The position numbers were made by a program, and so were the translations under genes. DNA of 26,999 nucleotides, from NCBI GenBank assembly GCA_902465495.1, contig CABQND010000027.1:1-26999 (forward strand), read 5' to 3'. This document shows, piece by piece, positions 6,979-15,528 of this stretch. Source of the stretch: an uncultured Eubacteriales bacterium. GTDB taxonomy: Bacteria > Bacillota > Clostridia > Christensenellales > Borkfalkiaceae. Below the pieces are notes generated by a model. That model made no database searches. It was not told the DNA's origin and was given only the letters and a program-made list of their open reading frames with translations. The stretch's first letter is position 1. The number at the start of each line of letters is the position of its first letter.

Positions 6979-9158
6979 CTGTTTTCTCCGATCCACCGTA
7001 TCTCCATGGGCGCAAGAGATATTTTCTTCTCTCTGCCGTCCGCATCATAAAACACCGTTTCCTGCGCGGTCGCAAGATTGTTTACGAGCGCATACTTTCC
7101 GCTTTCCTCGTAATAATGGCAATCCACCTTGGAATTTGCGCTGAAAATCTTGCAAACGTACTCTTCTTTTTTGCTCACCCACAGCAATGCGCGGTAAAGC
7201 AAGCGCGCATTTTCAAAAGAATACGGCAAGCCCGTAATATAAAAACTCCTGCCTGCGCCGTACTCGTTTACCGCCGCTTTGACTTCGCCCACGTTCACTT
7301 TGCGCGTAAAGCGGTCGGAAAAATCGATCTTCAATACCTGCGCTTTTTCCAACGCATACACGTTCTTTTTGTCTTCGCCGTAATCGGGCACGGCCGTATC
7401 TTCAAAAATAAAATGTGTTTTGGTCGCGGCAATGTTATATTTGTCGGTGTTGAGTGAAAGACTCTTTTCTTCGTCCACGCCCAGTACGTCCGCGAGCTGG
7501 AAAAACCTGCCGTTTTTCGCGCACGCAGTCGGTTCGCCTACACCGATGAATCCGCCGCCGCGCGCCACAAACGCCCGCACTTTCTCCTGCAACTCTTCGT
7601 CCAGCCAATTTTCTCCGCCCGACCATGCCGTGTACGCATCGCCCGCGTTGATCACTGCATCCAAAGCATCCAATGCACCCGCTTTTACGTCCTCAAAGCT
7701 GATAAACGACACGTCCACGGGTAGCCCCGACAATGCTTCCAAAATACCTTGGTACGAATATGCTTGCTGATACCACAGCTCGTGCGCCGTCATAAAGCAC
7801 TGCCAACTGCGTATCTTGCCCCAGCTGTTGAGCACCCCTACTTTCAGCGCATTGAACGGCTTTTTGCCTTTCACGCTGTCATAAATCTCGCGGAATTCAT
7901 CGCAGATCTCTCCTGCTCGCGCAATAAATTTCGGAAACTTCGCCGCAAGAGACAGATACCCGCCAAAACCGATGCGATCCAATGGACTGCGCATCATGGC
8001 ACGCCGCGCCGTCATCCAGTTTTTATTCAGTTCCGCAACCGCATTTTCTTCGTTCCCGTCAAAAAATGTATCGGGGAAGAAATACGGAAGCATCCTGCCT
8101 TCCACATACCGAAGCCCCGGCATATCCGACAGCATTCGCACCGTCACGCCGCCCCCGACGCTGCCGACCACCGCATCCAGCCCGATACTCGGGAAGTATT
8201 TTCCGTATGGCTCCGTGCCGATCCATGAATCGCCCAGAAACATCATCGCTTCCCTGCCGTACGAATGCACGATCTCCACAAGCTCTTTCACTGTCTCGGC
8301 AACATAACGCTGAATGAAATCCATGTAATCTAAAAAGGCTTTTTTCGGTACGCGGTGCGGGGAGTTGTAATACCCCTCGTCCACAAAGTCTTCCGCCGTT
8401 AACTTGTAGCCATATGCTTTTTCGAAATCGTCCAGCGCGCGCGGACTGACCGAAGCGTTGTAACCGAACCAGTCTACGATCTTCTCTTTCCCCTCTTCAT
8501 TGAACACGAGAAAGAAATGATACAAAAATGTCGTGAACCGTACCACATTGATATCCGGATGCGTTTCCAGCCAGATTTTCAGTGATGCCTTGATGTGCTC
8601 GCGCGTTAAGGGATAGCGCGGGTCGTACGGGCTGTGTTTGTCCGTGTTCCAGCCATTGGTAATGTAATTGTACATCTGGGTCGAATCCCAAACGTTGTGC
8701 GCGAGAAACGATACCGTATATTCGTGATACGGATGTGCGTTTTTGACAAGAACGCTCCCGCCATTTTCTTCCAAAACCCAATCGGAATGTACTTTCCCCG
8801 AGGTGCGGTCATATACCTGCCACCACCGCAGCGCGTCCGCCGAAACGTCGGGCTTCACCTGTTCGGCAAAATACCCGTTTGCAGGCTCGATTCTCACCTC
8901 ATTTCCGAAAGCCGTGACCCGATCGCTCAAAAGAAAGAAATGCTGCAATTCTTCCGGATGCGATTTTGCCCATGCCACGTCACCGCGCGTCACGAAATAA
9001 GTTTCATACACTTTGTCCGCAAGTTCGCGGGGATTTTCGGGAAGCTTAGTGCCGTCGCAGTCGCGCACTGCATCCGCCCCCCACTTTTTCAGGATCTCTT
9101 TTGTTCCTTCCACAAAACTGCTGTCCGTAGGGATCGTCACTCTTCCTGTCTTTTTCAT
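6975..9158 (-). CDS. GH112 beta-1,3-galactosyl-N-acetylhexosamine / galactosyl-rhamnose phosphorylase
   Basis: This 727-residue cytoplasmic enzyme reversibly phosphorolyses a galactosyl disaccharide to alpha-galactose 1-phosphate plus the acceptor sugar. It matches the remembered bifidobacterial LnpA protein across its full length: N-terminal 'TGRVTIPTDSSFVEGTKE' and 'WGADAVRDCDGT', 'HEYTVSFLAHNVWDSTQMYN', 'MMFLGDSWIGTEPY' with Asp310 as the likely general acid (Asp313 in LnpA), 'YFFPDTF' and 'GYGG/GFGGYLSLAAKFPKF'-type segments. Family substrates are galacto-N-biose and lacto-N-biose, or Gal-beta-1,4-L-rhamnose in some clostridia; the sequence alone does not decide between them. The start overlaps the upstream gene's TGA (ATGA) and has GAGG 7 bases before. 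No NahK, UDP-sugar or galactose enzymes of the bifidobacterial lnp operon are nearby, which makes a plant-glycan role reasonable. Confidence 0.93.
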   Translation of the reverse strand: MKKTGRVTIPTDSSFVEGTKEILKKWGADAVRDCDGTKLPENPRELADKVYETYFVTRGDVAWAKSHPEELQHFFLLSDRVTAFGNEVRIEPANGYFAEQVKPDVSADALRWWQVYDRTSGKVHSDWVLEENGGSVLVKNAHPYHEYTVSFLAHNVWDSTQMYNYITNGWNTDKHSPYDPRYPLTREHIKASLKIWLETHPDINVVRFTTFLYHFFLVFNEEGKEKIVDWFGYNASVSPRALDDFEKAYGYKLTAEDFVDEGYYNSPHRVPKKAFLDYMDFIQRYVAETVKELVEIVHSYGREAMMFLGDSWIGTEPYGKYFPSIGLDAVVGSVGGGVTVRMLSDMPGLRYVEGRMLPYFFPDTFFDGNEENAVAELNKNWMTARRAMMRSPLDRIGFGGYLSLAAKFPKFIARAGEICDEFREIYDSVKGKKPFNALKVGVLNSWGKIRSWQCFMTAHELWYQQAYSYQGILEALSGLPVDVSFISFEDVKAGALDALDAVINAGDAYTAWSGGENWLDEELQEKVRAFVARGGGFIGVGEPTACAKNGRFFQLADVLGVDEEKSLSLNTDKYNIAATKTHFIFEDTAVPDYGEDKKNVYALEKAQVLKIDFSDRFTRKVNVGEVKAAVNEYGAGRSFYITGLPYSFENARLLYRALLWVSKKEEYVCKIFSANSKVDCHYYEESGKYALVNNLATAQETVFYDADGREKKISLAPMEIRWIGENR

Positions 9159-10897
9159 ACTTCCGCCTCGTTGATTTTACGTATTTCTTCGATCGGCACC
9201 TTGGGCGTGCGATCTTCTTTCAAAATCCCGTTCACTTCCTGCTGAACGTCCGTCAGCTGGGTGTAACAATACCCGACGAGCGGCATTTTCTTTGCCGCCT
9301 CAAACAGCGAACGCAAGCGGGCAAGGTATTCTTCCGCGCTGTTCACCGCGCTGCCATATCCCCATGCTTCGCCCCGTGCATCCGCCTTGAACGCCGTGCC
9401 CCCAAATTCGGACAACACGATCGGCTGCCCCGCATATTCCCAGCCCTGCGCCATTGCAAACTGCACGCCGGTGCGCGCATCACCGCCGATAATTTTTTCC
9501 CGGTCCGCATACATCGAATACAGCTTTATCCCATCCTGTGTATATTGGTGAAGAGTTAAAATATCCGTTTGCGTGTGCGCCCAACCGTCGTTCCCGATCA
9601 CGGGGCGCCGCGCATCGTATGCTTTTGTCAGATAGTACAGCGCCGATACATAGTTTTGTGTGCGTTCCTTTTCCATAAGATCCAAAACGCCCCAGCTCTC
9701 ATTAAAGCAAACCCACGCGATCACGCTCGGATGATTGTAGTTCTGACGTATGATCTCCTGCCACTGCGCCGCCGTTTTTTCAATGCTCTTTTCGGTATAG
9801 TAATAACCGGACGGCATTTCGCACCATACTCCCAACCCCATGATGTCCGCATAGTACATATACCGCTCATCTTCGATCTTTTCGTGCTTGCGCACCGCAT
9901 TGAACCCCATTTCCTTGGTCACACGGATATCCTCGATGATCGCCTCTTCACTCGGCGGCGTGAAACCCGATTCCGGCCAATATCCCTGATCCAGAACCAT
10001 TTTCAGATATTTTGGGATCATACAATGCGTGAACTGGCCGTCTCGCACCGAAAAATCCGCCATACCGAAATAAGAACCTACCTGATCGGTCACTTTTTCC
10101 CTCTTTTCCACCGTGAATTGCACATCATACATCGACGGCCAGTCCATATACGAAATTCCCACAATGTCGGCGCTCTTGTCTGAAGCCAAACGCACGCGGA
10201 CGCGCTGTTCCGCCCCGATCGCCGCAACCTTCCCTGCCGCTACTTTCTTCTCTGCATACTCGATTCGATATCCGATCGATACATCGGGCGCGGGATGTGT
10301 TAGAGTAAAGGTAAATTCCACCTCACCGTCATTGGGATAAGGTGTGATACGAACATATTCCAGACGGTCTTCTTCCGCATATTCCATCCATACGCTCTTC
10401 CAAATGCCCGTCATCTGCACATAATGACAGCCGTGATTATGATCTTCCCAACGCTGTTTCCCGCGGATAAGCGAAGGATCGTTTGCGTCGTCACAACGCA
10501 CAACAAGTACGTTTTCCCCGCCGCGCAGGAAATCGGTCAGATCGAATGAAAAGCGCGCATATGCACCTTCATGCACCCCCACCTTTTTCCCGTTGACATA
10601 AACCGTGGTAAGATAGTCAGCGCCGTCAATATTGAGTATGTTGCGCTTGCCTGCGCGTTTTTTCAGCTTGCAGGCATACCAGACCGTACCGTGCGGGGTA
10701 TCGTCACTGATCCCGCTCAGCTTTGTTTCATAGGTGAACGGAACGCGAATGCGGCGAGGAAGCTCGCCGGCAAGCGCCTGTTTTTTTGTCACTTCTTCGC
10801 CAAAAGCGAACGCCCACTCCCCATCCAACAAAAGCCAATCCGCCCGCACAAATTGCGGGCGGGGATAATCTTTGATATAACACTTCGCGTGTTTCAT
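9155..10897 (-). CDS. GH2 family glycoside hydrolase
   Basis: This 580-residue enzyme lacks a signal peptide and is probably a cytoplasmic exo-beta-glycosidase (galactosidase, glucuronidase or arabinosidase type; specificity not readable). The N-terminal jelly-roll sugar-binding domain has 'VYVNGKKVGVHEGAYARFSFD' split around residues 115-135, followed by an Ig-like sandwich and a TIM barrel. The catalytic acid/base is Glu400 in 'CFNESWG' and the nucleophile is Glu497 in 'VLSEFGG', both intact. The ATG at 10897 is chosen: it lies two bases after the upstream TAG stop and begins 'MKHAKCYIKDYPRPQF', whereas the longer frame from 10951 would overlap the previous gene heavily. AAGGAG is present but about 14 bases upstream, so translational coupling to the preceding gene is likely. 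The stop overlaps the GH112 start. Confidence 0.92.
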   Translation of the reverse strand: MKHAKCYIKDYPRPQFVRADWLLLDGEWAFAFGEEVTKKQALAGELPRRIRVPFTYETKLSGISDDTPHGTVWYACKLKKRAGKRNILNIDGADYLTTVYVNGKKVGVHEGAYARFSFDLTDFLRGGENVLVVRCDDANDPSLIRGKQRWEDHNHGCHYVQMTGIWKSVWMEYAEEDRLEYVRITPYPNDGEVEFTFTLTHPAPDVSIGYRIEYAEKKVAAGKVAAIGAEQRVRVRLASDKSADIVGISYMDWPSMYDVQFTVEKREKVTDQVGSYFGMADFSVRDGQFTHCMIPKYLKMVLDQGYWPESGFTPPSEEAIIEDIRVTKEMGFNAVRKHEKIEDERYMYYADIMGLGVWCEMPSGYYYTEKSIEKTAAQWQEIIRQNYNHPSVIAWVCFNESWGVLDLMEKERTQNYVSALYYLTKAYDARRPVIGNDGWAHTQTDILTLHQYTQDGIKLYSMYADREKIIGGDARTGVQFAMAQGWEYAGQPIVLSEFGGTAFKADARGEAWGYGSAVNSAEEYLARLRSLFEAAKKMPLVGYCYTQLTDVQQEVNGILKEDRTPKVPIEEIRKINEAEV

Positions 10898-10899
10898 GA

Positions 10900-12066
10900 C
10901 TAGATCATTTTCTCCTTGTCGATGTAGACCATTTGTCCCGGCACGATCCACACGTCACAGCTGCGCGGCGCCAGTTTGCCTTCGAAAACCAGACGAAGTT
11001 TTGTGGGATATTCTCTGTCCATGTTCACAAACGTGAAAACGGGATCACCGTCTTTGTCTTTCCAGCGCGTGACAGCCACGGACGTTTCATGGACAATGAC
11101 GCGTATCTCGCGCAATGTATCGTCTTTGCCAAACACAGGAAAGCCGCCCTGCGGCAAACCGAAATATCGCACGCTTTCAAACGCACAGGCGGAAAGCTTT
11201 TCCGCAAAAAATTTCAAAAACACGCGGTCCTCATAGGAAATACTGTCGAATGTACGCGTGCGCTTACCGAACATGTCAATAGGGTTTTCGCGGTAGTTTC
11301 CGTCCAGCGTTCCCTGATAGAAAGAAAACCAATGGAAACCCGTCGCCCCGTGCGCGATTGCCGAATAGATCTGCCAGCGAATGTCGTCCTGCGTCGGAAC
11401 ACGGTACGCCCAATGACCCACCGAAAGCAGAGATACAAACAGCCTCACACCCGTGCGTCTTGCCGCTTCACCGAAAATCCTGAAATTTATTATATGACAA
11501 TTCTGGTAATAATCCCGATCAAAATACGCGCACTGACCGTAACTGTCAAAGGAAAGCAGCTTCGCACCCGTGCGGCGGATAAAATCGACGAGAAGTTCGG
11601 TATATTCCTCGGGAGTGCGGGCATCCACAACATCCTCAAACCCCGCCCAGTACGGGAACATATTCAAAAAAGGAGTCAAATGCGGCGCCGCTTCGCGCAC
11701 AATTATAAATGCGTTCACCGCATACTCCCATGTATGCTTGTCCGGCTCGTCTCCGACATGGAAGCCGAACACCGCAGGATGCGATCCGAAATCCGAAACC
11801 GCCTCCGCAACGCCTTTGCGAAAGGATTCTTCTCCCACTTCTTTAAGTTTATGGTAGCGAGTGCGCGCGTCGCACACGATCGCGCGCATCCCTGCCTTTT
11901 CACACTCGTCTAAAAGGCGGAGCATCCTCGATTTATCATGACGCGCGGGATCGTACTCAAAGGTCATGGGCAACGTGATGCCCGCATCCTTCCATTCCTG
12001 TACCGCTTCCGCTTCATCCTTAAACCCTGTCGGCTGATAATTCCAAAAACTGATATCGTAACGCAT
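10900..12066 (-). CDS. Unassigned TIM-barrel glycosidase-like protein
   Basis: This is a 388-residue cytoplasmic protein I cannot place in a named family. It opens with 'RYDISFWNYQPTGF' and shows alternating strand/helix spacing typical of a (beta/alpha)8 barrel. 'AVFGFHVGDEPDKHTWEY' (Glu107) resembles the acid/base loop of clan GH-A-like enzymes, and 'GATGFHWFSFYQG' looks like a late barrel strand; a small beta domain follows ('FTFVNMDREYPTKLRLVFEG'). No second catalytic Glu is obvious, so catalysis is unproven. The ATG at 12066 is preferred over a TTG at 12081; it begins one base after the GH31 stop, with only a weak GAGAG ribosome site, suggesting coupling. It ends in TAG, the only TAG stop among the complete genes here, with an in-frame TGA one codon later. 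Its place among glycosidases supports a carbohydrate role. Confidence 0.8.
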   Translation of the reverse strand: MRYDISFWNYQPTGFKDEAEAVQEWKDAGITLPMTFEYDPARHDKSRMLRLLDECEKAGMRAIVCDARTRYHKLKEVGEESFRKGVAEAVSDFGSHPAVFGFHVGDEPDKHTWEYAVNAFIIVREAAPHLTPFLNMFPYWAGFEDVVDARTPEEYTELLVDFIRRTGAKLLSFDSYGQCAYFDRDYYQNCHIINFRIFGEAARRTGVRLFVSLLSVGHWAYRVPTQDDIRWQIYSAIAHGATGFHWFSFYQGTLDGNYRENPIDMFGKRTRTFDSISYEDRVFLKFFAEKLSACAFESVRYFGLPQGGFPVFGKDDTLREIRVIVHETSVAVTRWKDKDGDPVFTFVNMDREYPTKLRLVFEGKLAPRSCDVWIVPGQMVYIDKEKMI

Positions 12067-12067
12067 A

Positions 12068-13600
12068 TTACACTCTCTCAAAATACGGTAGGACTGTTAA
12101 AGGTGCAGACACTCGGACAGTTTGCCCGCCGCCGAATACTTCACCCGTAGGCTTATACAGCCATTTACACCCTGCCGGCAATGCCACGTCGCGCATCCGC
12201 GCGCCCTGTTCCAAAACGGGCGCAACCAACACCTTTTCCCCCAGCATGAACTGATCTTTTATCTTTTCGAATCCTTGCTCGGGAAATTCATATTCCATAT
12301 GCCGCATGAGCGGATCGCCCGTAGAGGCACATTCTTTGAGCAAGTCTTTAAAATAGCAAGCGTAGCTCTGCCGAAGATCCAGACAATTCTTGACGACCTT
12401 ACGCGCCGTTTCACTGCCTTTGTTCCAGATCGCATAGGAAAATTGTATCATCGTCATAAGCGCGGCGCACTCGCAGGAGCGTATAAGAAATTCGTCATTC
12501 TGTACGGAACCTTTTCCGAAATCCGATTCCTGACCTCCGCCGACCATATCGGGACAACAGTACGGATATCCCGTGATGCCCGCCTGCAACATATTCGGAA
12601 TCAGAGAACGGATCCCCTTCTTGCCCGTCCAACTGTTATTTTTATCACTCAAACGCTGAACGATCGGATATCCGCCCATTCCGACACAAGCACGCAGTTC
12701 CGCATATTTGTATTTTGACGCAAACTGCGCCCACAACGCGCTTTGATCGTTCGGGGTCACCTTTCGGAATGTTTTGTCGTCATAGTCGTAATAGAGAGGA
12801 TCGCCCGCATCAAATTTGAATCCGTCCACTCCATAATCACGCATGAGTACATTCAGTTTCTTTTCCAACCAGTCCAGTGCCGCCGGAGAAGTCATATCCA
12901 GAACAGCACTTCTTCCGCTCCACCAACGCCGTATCGCGACCGCGTCAAACCGATCGCGCACCAATGCGTCTTTTTCCAAACATGTATAGTCGGGAACGTC
13001 TTCGTCCACAAACGGACACACCCAAAGTATAACACGAAAACCGAGTCTGTGCAAGTTATTTATCATCCCAGCGGGGTCGGGAAATTTGGAAGGGTCAAAC
13101 CGCCAATCGCCATATCCGCGCATCCATCCGTCATCGAGGATCAGCGTCCCGACGGGCAATCCGCTCTCTACAATGCTCTCCGCATATGCCTCCACTTTTT
13201 TCTGATCAATGCCGCGAAGCATCTCCACCCAGGAATTATACTGCGGCAAAAGCACCATGTCTTTCGGTACGGTACCTCCCTTCGGAAAATGCTTTTGCAC
13301 AGCCGCACGATACGCTCCTTTCAGAGAACCATGCCCTTCGGAAATATCCGCTTCCCCATCCAATGAAGATACCCGTATTGCAAAATCTCCTTCATAGCGC
13401 AAAGTACAACCCTTTTCGGCATAAATATAACGCCCTTTGTTGCTCACAAAAAGAGCATTATACTGATTGTCTGTGCTGTTAAAAATGCCGTTCAGGTCTT
13501 CGTAAAATGCAACGCCTCCGCAAAGGGGCATTTCGCCCCCCTGCGCGACGGCACCGCCCCACCAGCATTCGCCTTTCAGGCAGTCCAGATAGTAAATCAC
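12068..13600 (-). CDS. GH31 family glycosidase, MYORG/NET37-like subgroup
   Basis: This 510-residue protein has no signal peptide. The start is a GTG at 13600 with GGAGG 5 bases upstream. The barrel motifs are 'LILDDGWMRGYGDWRFDP', 'GFRVILWVCPFVDEDVPDY', 'YGVDGFKFDAGDP' (Asp264, predicted nucleophile) and 'GITGYPYCCPDMVGGG'. The 'FKFDAG' and 'PDMVGG' forms are typical of the NET37/MYORG subgroup, some of whose members are alpha-galactosidases; activity here is inferred as alpha-glycosidase. The stretch that normally holds the acid/base Asp reads 'SWTGKKGIRSLIP', with Lys327-Lys328 where I expect Asp, so activity may be altered or another residue may serve. It sits between the DUF4838 lipoprotein and the TIM-barrel gene. 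Confidence 0.85.
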   Translation of the reverse strand: MIYYLDCLKGECWWGGAVAQGGEMPLCGGVAFYEDLNGIFNSTDNQYNALFVSNKGRYIYAEKGCTLRYEGDFAIRVSSLDGEADISEGHGSLKGAYRAAVQKHFPKGGTVPKDMVLLPQYNSWVEMLRGIDQKKVEAYAESIVESGLPVGTLILDDGWMRGYGDWRFDPSKFPDPAGMINNLHRLGFRVILWVCPFVDEDVPDYTCLEKDALVRDRFDAVAIRRWWSGRSAVLDMTSPAALDWLEKKLNVLMRDYGVDGFKFDAGDPLYYDYDDKTFRKVTPNDQSALWAQFASKYKYAELRACVGMGGYPIVQRLSDKNNSWTGKKGIRSLIPNMLQAGITGYPYCCPDMVGGGQESDFGKGSVQNDEFLIRSCECAALMTMIQFSYAIWNKGSETARKVVKNCLDLRQSYACYFKDLLKECASTGDPLMRHMEYEFPEQGFEKIKDQFMLGEKVLVAPVLEQGARMRDVALPAGCKWLYKPTGEVFGGGQTVRVSAPLTVLPYFERV

Positions 13601-13615
13601 AATAACCTCCGAAAA

Positions 13616-15520
13616 TTATCCGCGCAAAGAATCAATAAAATCACTCAGGCCGCCGCCTTCATGGTCACAGGTCGCTTGTACCGTTTCTGCATCAAGTTCA
13701 AACTGATCAAGCATTTCATTCAAAAGCGTTGTGTTCCCCGGATAATAAGTCGCAAAATTTGACAAGATCATATATCGCAAACAGACACTTTCTTTCAATA
13801 CCCGATTGTACATCGTTTCGTAAAGAACCGGATCCGTGTCTTTGAGAGGCAGATAAGCATCCTGCGCCTTTCCCAGCAGATCGAGTGCCTGTTCCAATAT
13901 TCGTTTGGGCCAATATTTCACAAGATCCCCCGGTGCCTGATAACAGAGCAGATGATACCCTTCCGTCAACGTTTCATCCATCATATTGACGTTCGAACGC
14001 ATCAGATTGATATATTGCCACATATATTCCGCGCTGTCTTTATAATAGTGCTCCATAAAATCATCCATCAGCGCGCCGACGTCCGCATTTACGTCCCACA
14101 TCAGTTTTGCATTCAGATATGTATCCAGATCGGTCAGAGAACGTAGAGAAGAGCCTGTCGTATTCTCGCGGTTGAGATTGATAACACCAACCTCTTTATA
14201 GAGCTGTAAATTCTTTTGCAAAGAATCAAAATTATCAAAGAAGAAATAGTACGCGGTAAAATTGGTATTGTAATCCCAAACAAAAATATTGTCGGTGATG
14301 CTGTCCCAGCCTTTCAGGTAATCATAGATCTTTTGGTTATACGAACAGTCGGGATCAGACCAAGCATGCTTATAACATACGGGATTCAGCGGAGTGAAAC
14401 GAATGTACAGATCATCTACCGGCCGACAAGATTCGTCCAAAATTGTACCCGTTGCCGTATTTACCGGCGGAATGATGCTGCCGCTTGCGGTATACGCGAA
14501 CATCGAATACATAAGATTCCTCGTCGAAATCTCCGTATCTTTTTCAACTTCGGTCACGACCCGATTCATGAAACGGATAATGTATCCGCTCAGACCGTAT
14601 GTGCTTTGTTCCGCCATGCACTTATCACAAGTACAATATCCCGCGCCATCGTTTTCGCCAAGGGATACGATTTTTCCGTAAGGGTTCTCTTTGATGATTG
14701 TTTTCAAATTCGCAACAAACGCTTCGAAAATGCCGTCCGCCGTGAAGCAGAGCTGGCTTGCCGAAAACCAATCGGGATGATAATTTTCCGGATCATCCCG
14801 ATTGTTGTATTTTTCTTTGGGGATAATTTCATAGTAGGAATGCGCACTGCCGATCCAATCGCGCGTAGTTCCGTAATCAAATTCCGCCGCCTGCGTATTC
14901 GCGCCCAAACGCAAGGATACCGCATACTCGGCGTTATACGAAGCCAGCCCGTCAAAGCCGCGCTCCTGGAAATCAGGCGCGTCCGTGATATCGAAATCAA
15001 TCAGCATCGATTTTTCAACGTTTTCGATATAGATCTCGTCTGTCGCATATACTTCGTATCCAAATTCGCGCTTTAAAAATTCCTGTACCGAATAGATGGT
15101 GCCTGTGCCGTTATAACCGCCCATGACGACCGTGTTGCCGAAACGCTTGATTTTAAACCCATCCTCGTTGAGCTCGACAGCATCTATAACGATTCCTGAC
15201 GCTTTCAAAATGCTCGTATTGCCGACCGAGAGTATTTTCCTGCTCTCATCCAGCCCTGCACCGTTGTCCTTTTCGATCGCGATCTTCGCTCCTGTCGCCG
15301 CCTCGAATTGCTTTTGCAAAAGTTCGGATGCATATTCTTCGGTCGGATCCGCTTCGGACGGGATGACGATGGAATATTCCGTAGTACCGTTTTCAGCAAG
15401 CACTATATTTGTTTCTGTATTCCCGCTTTCGTTCTCGCCATTCTTTCCGCAAGCCGCAAACGACGCACAAAAACTTAGCACCAGCACAAACACTGCTAAA
15501 TATTTCAGCATTCTTTTCAT
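13616..15520 (-). CDS. DUF4838 family lipoprotein
   Basis: This is a 634-residue exported lipoprotein. The signal peptide ends in a lipobox 'SFAAC' (Cys24), so it should be tethered to the outer face of the membrane. Residues about 45-160 resemble the GH20/GH67-type alpha/beta N-terminal domain ('YASELLQKQFEAATG', 'GGYNGTGTIYSVQEFLKREF'). 'SLGENDGAGYCTCDKCMAEQ', with Cys296, Cys298 and Cys301, is the hallmark of DUF4838 proteins, which are often found in polysaccharide utilisation loci. The enzymatic activity of the family is not settled as far as I know; relation to GH67/GH20-like barrels makes a glycosidase likely. The start is supported by GAGGTG 5 bases upstream, overlapping the stop region of the 1009-residue gene. 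Confidence 0.85.
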   Translation of the reverse strand: MKRMLKYLAVFVLVLSFCASFAACGKNGENESGNTETNIVLAENGTTEYSIVIPSEADPTEEYASELLQKQFEAATGAKIAIEKDNGAGLDESRKILSVGNTSILKASGIVIDAVELNEDGFKIKRFGNTVVMGGYNGTGTIYSVQEFLKREFGYEVYATDEIYIENVEKSMLIDFDITDAPDFQERGFDGLASYNAEYAVSLRLGANTQAAEFDYGTTRDWIGSAHSYYEIIPKEKYNNRDDPENYHPDWFSASQLCFTADGIFEAFVANLKTIIKENPYGKIVSLGENDGAGYCTCDKCMAEQSTYGLSGYIIRFMNRVVTEVEKDTEISTRNLMYSMFAYTASGSIIPPVNTATGTILDESCRPVDDLYIRFTPLNPVCYKHAWSDPDCSYNQKIYDYLKGWDSITDNIFVWDYNTNFTAYYFFFDNFDSLQKNLQLYKEVGVINLNRENTTGSSLRSLTDLDTYLNAKLMWDVNADVGALMDDFMEHYYKDSAEYMWQYINLMRSNVNMMDETLTEGYHLLCYQAPGDLVKYWPKRILEQALDLLGKAQDAYLPLKDTDPVLYETMYNRVLKESVCLRYMILSNFATYYPGNTTLLNEMLDQFELDAETVQATCDHEGGGLSDFIDSLRG

Positions 15521-15528
15521 CTTTCACC

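Noticed and set aside
13616..15520. GH67 alpha-glucuronidase annotation for the DUF4838 protein
   Set aside because: Only the N-terminal domain looks similar; the CxCxxC-bearing 'ENDGAGYCTCDKC' region points to DUF4838, not to GH67 catalytic motifs.
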